A stretch of 64,000 nt of DNA from Halodesulfovibrio spirochaetisodalis (GCF_001672295.1 NZ_JXMS01000017.1:1-64000); one strand, 5' to 3'. Shown: positions 1 through 9,187, numbered from the stretch's first letter. Numbers and translations: made by a program. Notes: generated by a model from the letters alone, not told the origin.

Positions 1-35
1 GCAAGGGCACTTTTTTTATACACAGTAGAAAATTC

Positions 36-1685
36 TTATCTGACCATACCACGTTCCCAGTCGATACGATCAATAATCACCTGAGATAACTCATCCAGTC
101 CCATGCGGGTCTTGGCCGCAATATGAATGGCCTTCGGATATAGATGCCTCAGGGCTTCCTGCTGTTCTTCATCAAGCGTATCCCACTTGTTCAGGATCAA
201 CAGGGTCGGAATCTCATGCAGTTCCATATCTTCAAGAATTCGCTCTACAGCAGACACCTGCTTTTCAAGCTCCGGGTGCCCAGCATCTGCAACATGAAGT
301 AGCAAATCAGCTGCTTCCAGCTCTTCAAGCGTCGCACGAAACGCCTCACGCAACTCTTTAGGCAAGTTTCGAATAAACCCTACTGTATCCGTAAGGATAA
401 GTTCCCGTTCTTCAGGGAAGCGCAAGCGGCGCGTTGTCGGGTCAAGTGTTGCGAATAATTTATTTTCCGCAAGCACAGTAGAGTTTGTCAACGCATTCAA
501 CGTGGTTGATTTACCAGCATTCGTATACCCAACAAGAGCAGCTACAGGAACACGAGCTTTATTACGCCGGTCACGCGCATATGCACGCTGTTTGCGCAAC
601 GTGCCAAGTTCCTTTTTAAAGCGGGCAATACGGTCACGCACCTTACGACGGTCAGTTTCAAGCTTGGTTTCACCCGGCCCACGACCACCGATACCACCCA
701 TCAGTCTGTCCATTGCGCGGTTTTTCCCAACAAGACGAGGGAGTGCGTACTGCAACTGCGCCATTTCAACCTGCAATTTCCCTGCTCGGGTTGTTGCATG
801 CTGTGCAAAAATATCCAGAATAAGCTGGGTCCTGTCGATGACTTTTCGCTCAGTCACTTCAGTCAAGTTACGCAGCTGTGCAGGAGAAAGCTCACCATCA
901 AAAATGATCATGGATGCGTTACCCTGCAGGCAAAGGATTTCCAACTCAGCAAGCTTACCTTTACCCATAATAAATTTGTGATTCACCTGATGCACACGCT
1001 GCACAAGACGTCCTGCAACAGAAACGCCTGCGGTATCGGCAAGATCCGCAAGCTCATTCAAGTATGATTCCTGCACATCCTTAGGCTGCGTACTGACACT
1101 GACAAGCACTGCGTGTTCGGTACCACCCTGCTTTCGAGCACCATCTGCAGTTCGTGCCAGCTCTTCTTCAAGCGCATCTGTCTGGGATTCAAAGTCAATA
1201 TCAATATTATTCCATGACGTGGCCTGATGCACGTTATACGACGTACCATCCTTGGAAGGGACAGGAAGAATATGTGCTGACTGAAAATCAACAGGAGCAC
1301 CCATGCCGTCAACTGTGAGTACAGAAATAGAGTCAAGACGCAGGAAAAGCATATCCATTAAATCTTCCTGCGAAAGAAGTGAATCATTCAAGTGAGTGTG
1401 AATAAGACGTAAACCGCGCAAGCGGTCGCTGCTGGAACGGGCGCGAGGAAGTTCTGGAATATAGATGGCACCAGTGTCACCCACTAGAACCATCTGCGGT
1501 TTCCCCTGACGGTCGATGAGTAATGCGATCTGTCTGCCAACGCTGCGGGAAAGAGCCGCAAGCTCATGCGCCTGATCGGAAGTATATCCCTCTTTTACTG
1601 GATAACGGCGGGCAAAAAGCCGCTGGAGAGATTTTAACTGACTCGGTTTGAGTCCCTGTGTGTTGCCGAGAACCTTTGAGGCTAT
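36..1685 (-). CDS. hflX: GTPase HflX (ribosome-splitting), likely non-canonical start
   Basis: HflX binds the 50S subunit and splits stalled or stress-inactivated 70S ribosomes. The protein has the HflX N-terminal domain (HQVNHKFIMGKGKLAELE), a coiled linker, then the G domain with GYTNAGKST (G1), DTVGF (G3) and NKWD (G4). The first ATG (1493) gives 485 residues, but the frame stays open to the stop at 1728-1730 and the extra residues (for example KVLGNTQGLKPSQLK and ALLIDRQGKPQ) look like the conserved start of desulfovibrional HflX. That extension has no ATG, GTG, TTG or CTG. An AGGAG lies 7 nt before an ATA at 1683-1685, which I take as the likely start (549 residues). ATC at 1691 or a sequencing error are alternatives. 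The GTPase identity is certain; the start is not. Confidence 0.9.
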   Translation of the reverse strand: MASKVLGNTQGLKPSQLKSLQRLFARRYPVKEGYTSDQAHELAALSRSVGRQIALLIDRQGKPQMVLVGDTGAIYIPELPRARSSSDRLRGLRLIHTHLNDSLLSQEDLMDMLFLRLDSISVLTVDGMGAPVDFQSAHILPVPSKDGTSYNVHQATSWNNIDIDFESQTDALEEELARTADGARKQGGTEHAVLVSVSTQPKDVQESYLNELADLADTAGVSVAGRLVQRVHQVNHKFIMGKGKLAELEILCLQGNASMIIFDGELSPAQLRNLTEVTERKVIDRTQLILDIFAQHATTRAGKLQVEMAQLQYALPRLVGKNRAMDRLMGGIGGRGPGETKLETDRRKVRDRIARFKKELGTLRKQRAYARDRRNKARVPVAALVGYTNAGKSTTLNALTNSTVLAENKLFATLDPTTRRLRFPEERELILTDTVGFIRNLPKELREAFRATLEELEAADLLLHVADAGHPELEKQVSAVERILEDMELHEIPTLLILNKWDTLDEEQQEALRHLYPKAIHIAAKTRMGLDELSQVIIDRIDWERGMVR

Positions 1686-1709
1686 GACGATACTCCTAGT
1701 TGTTTCTAG

Positions 1710-1900
1710 TACCTCCGGCGACGGATATCAGCAGGATGCCTCCGGCGGCCTGAGAACCTTTTTGAAAAAAGGCTTCTCTGAACTCTCCAAAAACTTTTAT
1801 TAGCGAGACCAGCCCGTTTCTTATCTAGCTGGTCAGCTTCACCTACTGTCTATACCTACTCCTCAACTCCATATTCACCCTGTCGGTTTTTCAGGAGGGG
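1710..1900. repeat. Desulfovibrio-type intergenic repeat remnant
   Basis: The gap upstream of hflX holds two CTCCGG-type cores (near 1712 and 1740), a short dyad (CCTTTTTTCAAAAAGG on the minus strand, near 1755-1772) and a tail resembling the one at 37,840-37,875 (CAAAAACTTTTATTAGCGAG here, CAAACTTTTTACTTGCGAG there). I recall this arrangement from desulfovibrional genomes, usually between genes. It contains no supported coding sequence. Confidence 0.5.
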
Positions 1901-1945
1901 GAGTCTGAGGGGGAACCTCATTTATATCGAGAACAGATAAATTAA

Positions 1946-2062
1946 GACAAAATCGTGCCAGTGTAAGGCTCGAGAAAAAGCCAAGGTCGATGCATACAAA
2001 CCGTATGTGAGAGTTTGGCTTTTTTGAAGAAACGCAACAATGCGCGTTTTTGTCATCAATTT
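1946..2062 (+). repeat. Decayed ~117 bp repeat, copy 1
   Basis: This stretch runs from GACAAAATCGTGCCAGTG to TTTTGTCATCAATTT and aligns over its whole length, in the same orientation, with 2790-2908 on the other side of the IMP cyclohydrolase gene. Shared landmarks are GACAAA, a short AAGG, an A-rich run, a TATGT centre, a CTTTTT run, CAATG-GCG and TTGTCA-CAAT. The centre is an imperfect dyad. Confidence 0.6.
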
Positions 2063-2114
2063 AAACGGGGTTTCCCCTCAGTCGCCGGAGGCACTATCTT
2101 TATATTATTCTATA

Positions 2115-2714
2115 TTAAATATCTTTGCTTGCAAGATACTCCGTAATCATTCCATCGTACTGAGAAGTACGAGCGAATGTTTTTACAGCCATATCGCGTC
2201 GAAGCGCAAGCCCCACACGCATATCATTTTCAAGCAATTCTTTCTTTACAGTATCATACTGTGAAGGATCAGGCAGCACGAGAATGGAGTGGAAGTTTTT
2301 TGCCGCAGCACGAAGCATGCAAGGGCCACCGATATCAATTTCTTCTACAGCACCACGCAAATCAAGTCCGCGCGCAGCAGCATCCTCAAAATTATAGAGG
2401 TTCACCACAATCAGATCAAACGCTGCAATGTTGTGCTCTTTAAGCGTTTCAAGGTGTTCAGGGTTATCCTTATCAGCAAGAATACCACCGTGGATGTACG
2501 GGTTGAGTGTCTTCACCCTTCCACCAAGGATTTCTGGGAATCCGGTAACGTCACTCACAGGTGTAACCTTCAGCCCTGCTTCTTTGAGCATACGTGCGGT
2601 ACCGCCAGTAGAAACCAGCTCTACACCCTGCTCGCTCAAAAATGTCGCAAACTCGACAAGTCCAGTCTTATCTGTAGCACTCAACAGTGCCCGCTTAATA
2701 GGCAAAAGGTCCAT
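2115..2714 (-). CDS. Stand-alone IMP cyclohydrolase (PurH N-terminal domain)
   Basis: This domain closes FAICAR to IMP, the last step of purine synthesis. The 199-residue protein matches the N-terminal MGS-like half of bifunctional PurH: KRALLSATDKTGL at the start, STGGTARML, the TGFPEILGGRVKTLNPYIHGGIL signature near residues 58-79, then NLYNFEDAAA and DIGGPCMLRAAAKNF. It ends where the cyclohydrolase domain of full PurH (usually above 500 residues) ends, so the AICAR transformylase half is absent. I recall other desulfovibrios with the cyclohydrolase alone, so this is probably natural rather than a truncation. The transformylase step must be encoded elsewhere. Decayed repeats lie on both sides. 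Confidence 0.93.
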   Translation of the reverse strand: MDLLPIKRALLSATDKTGLVEFATFLSEQGVELVSTGGTARMLKEAGLKVTPVSDVTGFPEILGGRVKTLNPYIHGGILADKDNPEHLETLKEHNIAAFDLIVVNLYNFEDAAARGLDLRGAVEEIDIGGPCMLRAAAKNFHSILVLPDPSQYDTVKKELLENDMRVGLALRRDMAVKTFARTSQYDGMITEYLASKDI

Positions 2715-2789
2715 TACTTCTCCAAGAGTTGTGAATCCAGTCTGTTACAAACTTAAGACTGTTGACAAAATCCTCACCCGCCAGATTGA

Positions 2790-2908
2790 GACAAATCTGA
2801 GCAGTGCAAGGAATGCAAAAAAGGTCAGAAAAAACGCATAGCTCAACATATGTAAGCGTCAGACTTTTTCGCAATGACGCCGCAATGGGCGAGTTTGTCA
2901 GCAATCTG
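2790..2908 (+). repeat. Decayed ~119 bp repeat, copy 2
   Basis: This copy runs from GACAAATCTGAGCAGTGC to TTTGTCAGCAATCTG and is centred on an imperfect dyad around CATATG (about 2846-2851). It is related to 1946-2062 in the same orientation. The rest of the 2715-3218 gap shows no supported gene; an 89-codon minus-strand frame across it is made largely of repeat sequence. Confidence 0.6.
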
Positions 2909-3218
2909 AAACTTCCTTCTCGCACAGCGTAACCATTCTGTGCAATTACAATGTCATACAACATTTTTTAGTGTCGACAAAACAATTGCAGCTCATTGAG
3001 ACAACATCACAAGCATCGTGGGAATAGAACAGTCAATGCGTTGCAGTATATCCCCGCCGGATGCATAGAGAGTTGTCATCAATCTGCGTGGATTGCCAGA
3101 ATCATACCTGCTTTGCAAGAGCGTCATCCATCTGACAGGTTGAGACAGTTTGAGATGTCCCAACAAGCGGAAAACCCTAGCAGACAAGGACTGGCGCAAC
3201 TCTTGCTTATCTTTATAT

Positions 3219-4010
3219 ATGGACATCTTTAATTTTGATATGGCAGAATTCTTCAGTTTTCTGCTCACACTCATGCGCCTCAGCCTTGTGGTCTTTCTGC
3301 TTCCTTTTTTTGAAGGCAGAACCATTCCGAACATGGTCAAGGCTGCTGTGTGCCTCATGCTCACACTTGCCGTATTTCCGGCATTATCTCTCGAAGCCTC
3401 TGCTTTTCCTGCCCATCCCTTGGAAATTGCAGTTGTGCTCCTCAGTGAAATATTACTGGGGGTAATGCTCGGGCTTGCCGTTAAATTCATTTTTGCAGGC
3501 ATCAGAACTGGCGGTCAGGTAATCGGCTTCCAGATGGGTTTTTCCATGCTTACCCTTGCAAACCCGTCATCCGGTGAGCAGGAAGGTATCACGTCCATTC
3601 TGCTGTATCAGTTGAGCTTTACCGTTTTCATCGTTGCAAACGGTCATCTGTATCTCATCAAAGCTCTGACAGAATCATTCGACTTAATCCCACCCGGAGG
3701 GCTTATTCTCTCCGCAAAGGTGGGGCAACATATTCTGGCCTTGTCTCTCACTATGTTTGTTCTGGCTATTAAAGTAGCCGCACCAGTCATGATATCTCTT
3801 CTGCTGGTTGAACTCACACTTGGTCTTATGGGACGCGCAGCACCGCAGATGAACCTGCTTATGCTTGGTTTTCCAGTCAAAATTGCTGTCGGCCTCGTTT
3901 TTATCGGCATGCTGTTCACTCTCATGGGACAGCGGATGGAAGAACTTATTGCCAGCCTCGGCCCTATGTTCTCTACGCTTATTAAAGCCGGTTCTCCGTT
4001 ACTCCAGTAA
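3219..4010 (+). CDS. fliR: Flagellar export apparatus protein FliR
   Basis: FliR is an integral membrane part of the flagellar type III export gate. The protein is about 263 residues and mostly hydrophobic, with several membrane spans and the family region GQVIGFQMGFSMLTLANPSSGEQEG near residue 100. I start at ATG 3219 (MDIFNFDMAEFF) because family members begin close to this point; the open frame extends further upstream with unconvincing sequence, and ATG 3240 is possible. No clear Shine-Dalgarno site precedes it. It is the first gene of the long plus-strand flagellar block, 18 bases before flhB. Confidence 0.93.
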   Translation: MDIFNFDMAEFFSFLLTLMRLSLVVFLLPFFEGRTIPNMVKAAVCLMLTLAVFPALSLEASAFPAHPLEIAVVLLSEILLGVMLGLAVKFIFAGIRTGGQVIGFQMGFSMLTLANPSSGEQEGITSILLYQLSFTVFIVANGHLYLIKALTESFDLIPPGGLILSAKVGQHILALSLTMFVLAIKVAAPVMISLLLVELTLGLMGRAAPQMNLLMLGFPVKIAVGLVFIGMLFTLMGQRMEELIASLGPMFSTLIKAGSPLLQ

Positions 4011-4028
4011 TCAACAGGATACTCAGCC

Positions 4029-5093
4029 ATGCCACAAAGTGATCCGAGTAAAACTGAAAAGGCGACGCCCAAGAAGCGGGAAAAGACCCGCGAAGACGGT
4101 GACGTCGCCAAGTCGCAAGAAGTTCCTAAAGCCGCGACCACCCTTGCAGGTATCATTATCCTGTACGGGTGGATGGGCACTATTAATGAACGTACACAGC
4201 ATATTATGCGTCAATGTTATACATTTGACGCATCACTGGATATGTCCATGCAGTCTGCCATTACGTTCATTAACCAGATTGCGTTTGAACTCGCACTCAT
4301 GCTCGTTCCAATCTTCTTATTCCTGTTCCTTTTTGCAGGAATGTCCATGCGCATGCAGGTAGGTCACCTTTGGACCATGAAGGTGTTCAAACCCAAATGG
4401 AGCAAGTTCAACCCTATTAAGGGTATGAAAAACATGTTCCTGTCCATGCAAACACTCGTTCGCCTGATTAAGAGCATTGTTTTTGCGCTTGTTATCGGCA
4501 TTGCCCCGTACCTTGTCATAACAGACGAAATGGACAGCTTTATCCTTCTGTACAACGCAAGTCCGGAAGGTATCGCCATGTACATGCTCGATCTTGTGTT
4601 CAGGGTATCCTTATATGGTGTGCTCGCAATGCTGATAGTCAGTCTTGGTGACTTCTTCTACTCCCGCTGGGACTACGAAGAAAACATCAAGATGTCCAAA
4701 GACGAGGTAAAAGACGAACATAAGCAGATTGAAGGTGACCCGAAAGTCCGCTCACAGCAGCGTCAAAAAATGAACGAGATGTCTCAGCAGCGTATGATGC
4801 AGGATGTCCCGAGTGCTGACGTTGTTATCACAAACCCTACACATATTTCTGTAGCGCTCCGCTACAACGCCATGGAAGCACCAGCCCCTGTGGTTGTTGC
4901 CATGGGCGCAGATCACCTTGCGAAAAAGATCAGAGAACTTGCTAAAGAAAATGACATTCCTATGCGAGAAAACGTCCCTCTGGCACGCGCTTTGTATAAG
5001 TCAGTAAAGGTGGGTGATCAAATTCCGGAAGATCTCTACAAAGCTGTAGCTTCCATCCTTGCTTCACTCAGTAAGTACAAACAAAAACAGTAG
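4029..5093 (+). CDS. flhB: Flagellar export switch protein FlhB
   Basis: FlhB switches the export apparatus from rod/hook to filament substrates by cleaving itself. The N-terminus is charged (SKTEKATPKKREKTREDGDVAKSQE), four membrane spans follow, and the cytoplasmic domain carries the autocleavage motif NPTH with N269-P270, the same numbering as in Salmonella FlhB. Length (354) is typical. It lies between fliR and flhA in one transcription unit. Confidence 0.97.
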   Translation: MPQSDPSKTEKATPKKREKTREDGDVAKSQEVPKAATTLAGIIILYGWMGTINERTQHIMRQCYTFDASLDMSMQSAITFINQIAFELALMLVPIFLFLFLFAGMSMRMQVGHLWTMKVFKPKWSKFNPIKGMKNMFLSMQTLVRLIKSIVFALVIGIAPYLVITDEMDSFILLYNASPEGIAMYMLDLVFRVSLYGVLAMLIVSLGDFFYSRWDYEENIKMSKDEVKDEHKQIEGDPKVRSQQRQKMNEMSQQRMMQDVPSADVVITNPTHISVALRYNAMEAPAPVVVAMGADHLAKKIRELAKENDIPMRENVPLARALYKSVKVGDQIPEDLYKAVASILASLSKYKQKQ

Positions 5094-5156
5094 GTTATCA
5101 GGAACAACTGATTCAATTCAGGCGTTACTTAACTTTTCTAAAAAGGTGTCGGAATT

Positions 5157-7271
5157 ATGGCTGCCAGCGCAAATGCTTCATCAATCAATTACGAACGCTT
5201 CTCACAGCACGGGGACCTGCTTCTTGCAGGCGGTGTGGTGCTCATTCTCTTTGTAATGCTCATCCCAATCCCTACTCTGCTTATGGACGTCATGCTCAGC
5301 ATGTCCATCTCATTGGCGTTACTGGTGCTCGTAACATCTATGTTCATCAAGTCGCCGCTGGAATTCTCTATTTTCCCGACTCTGCTGCTCGTTACCACTT
5401 TGTTCCGCCTTGCGCTGAACGTGGCAACAACACGACTGATTCTGCTGCACGGCAGTGAAGGGCCGGATGCTGCGGGTAGCGTGATTCAATCCTTCGGACA
5501 ATTTGTTGTCGGTGGTAACTATGTTATTGGTATCGTAATTTTCGCCATTCTGTTCATCCTGAACAAGATGGTTATTACCTCCGGTACAACACGTATCGCC
5601 GAAGTTGCAGCCCGATTCACCCTTGATGCTATGCCGGGTAAGCAAATGGCGATTGAGGCAGACTTGAACGCAGGTCTCCTTGACGAAAAAACTGCTACAC
5701 AGCGCCGTGAAACCATCCGCCGCGAAGCTGACTTCTACGGTGCAATGGATGGTGCGGGTAAGTTTGTTCAGGGTGACGTAATGGCGGGTCTGCTCATTAC
5801 TATTGTTAACATCACCGCAGGTATCCTGATTGCTGTTTTCCAGAAAGGCATGCCGTGGTCTGACGCTCTGTCCACATACACTCTGCTTACTGTTGGTGAC
5901 GGTCTTGTATCCACCATTCCTTCCCTCATTATTTCCACTGCTGCCGGTATCATCGTATCCCGTGCTGCTGCAGAAGCAAAAATGGGTGAAGAATTTATCG
6001 GTCAGCTTACATTCAACTCTAAAGCACTCAACCTTGTAGGTTGTGTACTTCTCGTATTCGCTCTGGTTCCGGGTATGCCGTTCATCGCATTCAGCTTCTT
6101 TGCAATCTGCATGTTCGTCATTGCCCGCTTAACGTCCAATGCAAGTGCAGACGTTGCTCAGCGTACTGGGGCAAGTGCAGGCGCCTCCGGCGAAGCTGAA
6201 GGCGAAGACGCACAGGAAGCCCTTGATACACCGGAAGCAGTACAGTCTCTTCTTCCACTGGATACTCTGGAACTGGAAGTGGGCTACGGTCTTATCCCGC
6301 TTGTGGACGAATCACAGGATGGCAACCTGCTCTCCCGTATCAGAACAATCCGCAGACAGTTTGCACTGGATATGGGTGTTGTTGTTCCGTCACTGCACCT
6401 GCGTGACAACCTGCAGCTCAAGCCGGGACAGTACACAGTACTCATTAAAGGCAACGAAATGGCCGGTGCTGAAATCCTTATCGATCACTTCCTTGCAATG
6501 GATCCGGGCGACGCCCGTCACTCCATTAAAGGCATTGAGACCCGCGAACCAGCATTTAACCTGCCAGCTCTCTGGGTACCGGAAGCACAGAAAGAAGAAG
6601 CAGTTCTTGCAGGCTACACTGTTGTTGATCCATCCACTGTTATCGCAACACACCTTACCGAGGTATTCAAACGCAGCCTTGCCGACTTCCTTGGTCGTCA
6701 AGAAATACAGGCTCTTCTGGATAACCTTGCCAAACATGCACCAAAAGCTGTGGAAGAACTGGTACCGAATGTACTTACACTGGGTGTTGTGCAGAAAGTT
6801 CTGCAGAACCTCGTTAGAGAAAATATTTCAATCCGCGATTTGCTCACAATTGTTGAAACCCTCGCGGATTACGGAACAAGCGTTAAAAACCCGGAAGTGC
6901 TCACCGAGTATGTCCGCGAACGCTTATCCCGTACAATTGTTAGACCGTACATGGATCAGGAGAACACTCTCCCGATCATCATGCTGGAACCCGATGTGGA
7001 AAGAACTGTTTCGGAAGCTATCCGACAGACGGAAGGCGGTGCATACCTTGCACTTGACCCTGCCACAGCCCAGCACGTGATTCAGGCCGTAAACTCAGCT
7101 GTTGAAAATGCAGTAGTCAATGACGGGCAGCCGGTTCTTCTGACCTCCCCGATGGTACGTCCGCATCTTTCACAATTGATTATGCGATTTATCCCTAACA
7201 TTCCGGTTTTATCTCAAGCAGAAATACCTGCAGACATTCGTTTGAACACTGTTGGTAATGTAGGAATCTAA
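5157..7271 (+). CDS. flhA: Flagellar export gate protein FlhA
   Basis: FlhA forms the nonameric export gate. The 704 residues are the usual length. The N-terminal half holds about eight membrane spans and the FHIPEP-family region (LVTTLFRLALNVATTRLILL, then MPGKQMAIEADLNAG). The C-terminal half is the large cytoplasmic domain that docks chaperone-substrate complexes (RREADFYGAMDGAGKFVQGD lies between). It follows flhB by 63 bases and is separated from flhF by two bases, so tight coupling is likely. Confidence 0.98.
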   Translation: MAASANASSINYERFSQHGDLLLAGGVVLILFVMLIPIPTLLMDVMLSMSISLALLVLVTSMFIKSPLEFSIFPTLLLVTTLFRLALNVATTRLILLHGSEGPDAAGSVIQSFGQFVVGGNYVIGIVIFAILFILNKMVITSGTTRIAEVAARFTLDAMPGKQMAIEADLNAGLLDEKTATQRRETIRREADFYGAMDGAGKFVQGDVMAGLLITIVNITAGILIAVFQKGMPWSDALSTYTLLTVGDGLVSTIPSLIISTAAGIIVSRAAAEAKMGEEFIGQLTFNSKALNLVGCVLLVFALVPGMPFIAFSFFAICMFVIARLTSNASADVAQRTGASAGASGEAEGEDAQEALDTPEAVQSLLPLDTLELEVGYGLIPLVDESQDGNLLSRIRTIRRQFALDMGVVVPSLHLRDNLQLKPGQYTVLIKGNEMAGAEILIDHFLAMDPGDARHSIKGIETREPAFNLPALWVPEAQKEEAVLAGYTVVDPSTVIATHLTEVFKRSLADFLGRQEIQALLDNLAKHAPKAVEELVPNVLTLGVVQKVLQNLVRENISIRDLLTIVETLADYGTSVKNPEVLTEYVRERLSRTIVRPYMDQENTLPIIMLEPDVERTVSEAIRQTEGGAYLALDPATAQHVIQAVNSAVENAVVNDGQPVLLTSPMVRPHLSQLIMRFIPNIPVLSQAEIPADIRLNTVGNVGI

Positions 7272-7273
7272 TT

Positions 7274-8347
7274 ATGCAGGTCAAAACATTTTCAGGACAG
7301 ACAACACGTTCCGTTCTCGCCCAGATCAAACAGGAAATGGGCGAAGAGGCAGTTATCCTTTCCAAACAGGAAGGCAAAGACGACGACAGCCGTTGGTGCC
7401 AGATTACAGCTGGTGTAGAACGCGCCGTTGATGAAATTCAGGAAACTGAAACTCAAGAATATGAAGCACCTTCCGCATGGGGTCGCTGGCATGAAGAATG
7501 GTCCGAGATTAAAGAGTACATTGCGGAACTCGTAAAACCTCGTCTCCAGCTTCACAAACTTTCCCCGCGCCAGCGTCTTGCACTGGAACATCTCCAGCGT
7601 CATGACGTGGACGACACTGTTATTTTACGTCTGCTGCGTCCGCTTAAAAAGGATGCAGGTATGTCTATCCTTTCTCCACTCGGTGACTTGATCACCTTTA
7701 CACCGTGGGGTGAGAACTGGGCATCAAAGGTACATACATTTGTCGGTCCGTTCGGCGTAGGTAAAACCAGTGCTGCAGTACGTATGGCACTGGAACTGCG
7801 CAAACAGAATCAATCCATGCGTATCTGCTTTATTAACGCGGATTGTGAACGAGGTAACGGAAGACTCCTGCTCAGACACTATGCACAACTTTGTGACATG
7901 GGGTATTACGAAATCCGTGACAGTATCAGTTTTGCAAATACTATTCGTGATGCTGCTAAAAGTTATGATCGTATCATTATCGATATGCCTGGACTGGGTC
8001 TTCGTGACTCTTTCAAAGAGCAGATTGAACATTTTGGATTACATGCAATCCGCGAAAATACATTCCACAGAGTTCTTTGTCCGACTCAAAGTAACAAACA
8101 ACTTACCGCGACACTTGAAAAGTACCGTGCAATCAAGGGTGGAAGCATTGTCTGGACTAAGCTCGACGAAGCTTGTACATTCGGGACGATAATCAATACA
8201 GCAGTTTCTACCGGTCTTCCTGTATCTGCATTCTCTTACGGAGCCGGTCTTAAAGAGACGCTTTCTCCGGCAAAAGATGTAATGCTGTGGAGACTTATTT
8301 TTAAAAACCAGCTTCCGGGCGAATATACAATTCACCAGAATGCCTAA
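7274..8347 (+). CDS. flhF: FlhF-type SRP GTPase with degenerate motifs
   Basis: FlhF is the SRP-family GTPase that sets the site and number of polar flagella. The N-terminus (MQVKTFSGQTTRSVLAQIKQEMGEEAVIL) is a textbook FlhF B-domain start, and the G domain keeps a P-loop, GPFGVGKTS (158-166), and TKLDE (295-299). Two other signatures are changed. Where SRP GTPases have a DTYRIGA-like motif this protein has NADCERGNGR (188-197), and the DTAGR motif is DMPGLG (237-242). Nucleotide binding is plausible but hydrolysis may be weak or lost. At 357 residues it is slightly short. It sits between flhA and flhG as expected, so its identity is secure. Confidence 0.92.
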   Translation: MQVKTFSGQTTRSVLAQIKQEMGEEAVILSKQEGKDDDSRWCQITAGVERAVDEIQETETQEYEAPSAWGRWHEEWSEIKEYIAELVKPRLQLHKLSPRQRLALEHLQRHDVDDTVILRLLRPLKKDAGMSILSPLGDLITFTPWGENWASKVHTFVGPFGVGKTSAAVRMALELRKQNQSMRICFINADCERGNGRLLLRHYAQLCDMGYYEIRDSISFANTIRDAAKSYDRIIIDMPGLGLRDSFKEQIEHFGLHAIRENTFHRVLCPTQSNKQLTATLEKYRAIKGGSIVWTKLDEACTFGTIINTAVSTGLPVSAFSYGAGLKETLSPAKDVMLWRLIFKNQLPGEYTIHQNA

Positions 8348-8371
8348 TGGCATATTGGAGATTTTATACAT

Positions 8372-9187
8372 ATGAGTGGCAACCTTCCTCTTGTCCTGTC
8401 TGTCACCTCCGGTAAAGGGGGCGTAGGCAAAACAAACCTTTCTGTTAACCTTGCGTATTCACTTGCGCAGCGGGGCAAACGAGTTGTTTTGCTTGATGCA
8501 GATTTAGGACTTGCAAACGTAGATGTTTTGCTCGGGCTTACGCCTGAACGAAATCTCTTTCACTTATTCAGCGAAGGGGTTGCCCTTTCCGATATTCTGT
8601 ACTCCACCCCGTATGGATTTGATATTCTTCCTGCTTCTTCAGGCATTGGTGACATGCTTACGCTTTCCACCGGCCAGAAACTTGACTTGCTCGAGTCCAT
8701 GGACACGCTTGAAGACAATGTAGATTTTCTTATTGTAGATACGGGGGCAGGTATTAACGACAATGTGCTGTATTTCAATATTGCAGTACAGGAACGCATT
8801 GTTGTTCTTACAGCAGAGCCGACATCTCTTACCGATGCGTACTCTCTCATTAAAGTAATGAAATTGAACCACGGTGTTGAGCATTTTAAAGTTGTGGTGA
8901 ACATGGCTGCGTCTGAAAAAGCAGCACGCGAAATGTTTATCCGTCTGTACTCTGCCTGTGACCACTTCCTGTCTGGAGTTTCTTTGGATTATGCGGGCTT
9001 TTTGCCGCAGGATCCTGCTGTGCGTAAAGCTATTGTGGCTCAACGTCCTGTGTGTCAACAGAATCCTGCTGCTCCGGTTTGCCAGGCTATCGGCAATCTT
9101 GCAGATAAGATTCAAAATTGGGAAATATCTTCGAACCTTGATGGAAATATCAAGTTTTTCTGGAAAAAGCTCCTCTTCCAGCAGTAA
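8372..9187 (+). CDS. flhG: FlhG/MinD-like flagellar number ATPase
   Basis: FlhG is the ParA/MinD-type ATPase that antagonises FlhF and limits flagellar number. The deviant Walker A KGGVGKTNLSVNLA lies near residues 14-27, followed by LLDADLGLANVDVLLGL and the Walker B region FLIVDTGAGI. Length (271) is typical. The 3' end overlaps the proposed fliA start by 47 bases, which suggests translational coupling with the sigma factor gene. Confidence 0.93.
   Translation: MSGNLPLVLSVTSGKGGVGKTNLSVNLAYSLAQRGKRVVLLDADLGLANVDVLLGLTPERNLFHLFSEGVALSDILYSTPYGFDILPASSGIGDMLTLSTGQKLDLLESMDTLEDNVDFLIVDTGAGINDNVLYFNIAVQERIVVLTAEPTSLTDAYSLIKVMKLNHGVEHFKVVVNMAASEKAAREMFIRLYSACDHFLSGVSLDYAGFLPQDPAVRKAIVAQRPVCQQNPAAPVCQAIGNLADKIQNWEISSNLDGNIKFFWKKLLFQQ

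Noticed and set aside
2695-2964. 89-codon minus-strand frame upstream of the IMP cyclohydrolase
   Set aside because: Most of it lies in the decayed repeat, and it overlaps the start of a secure gene.
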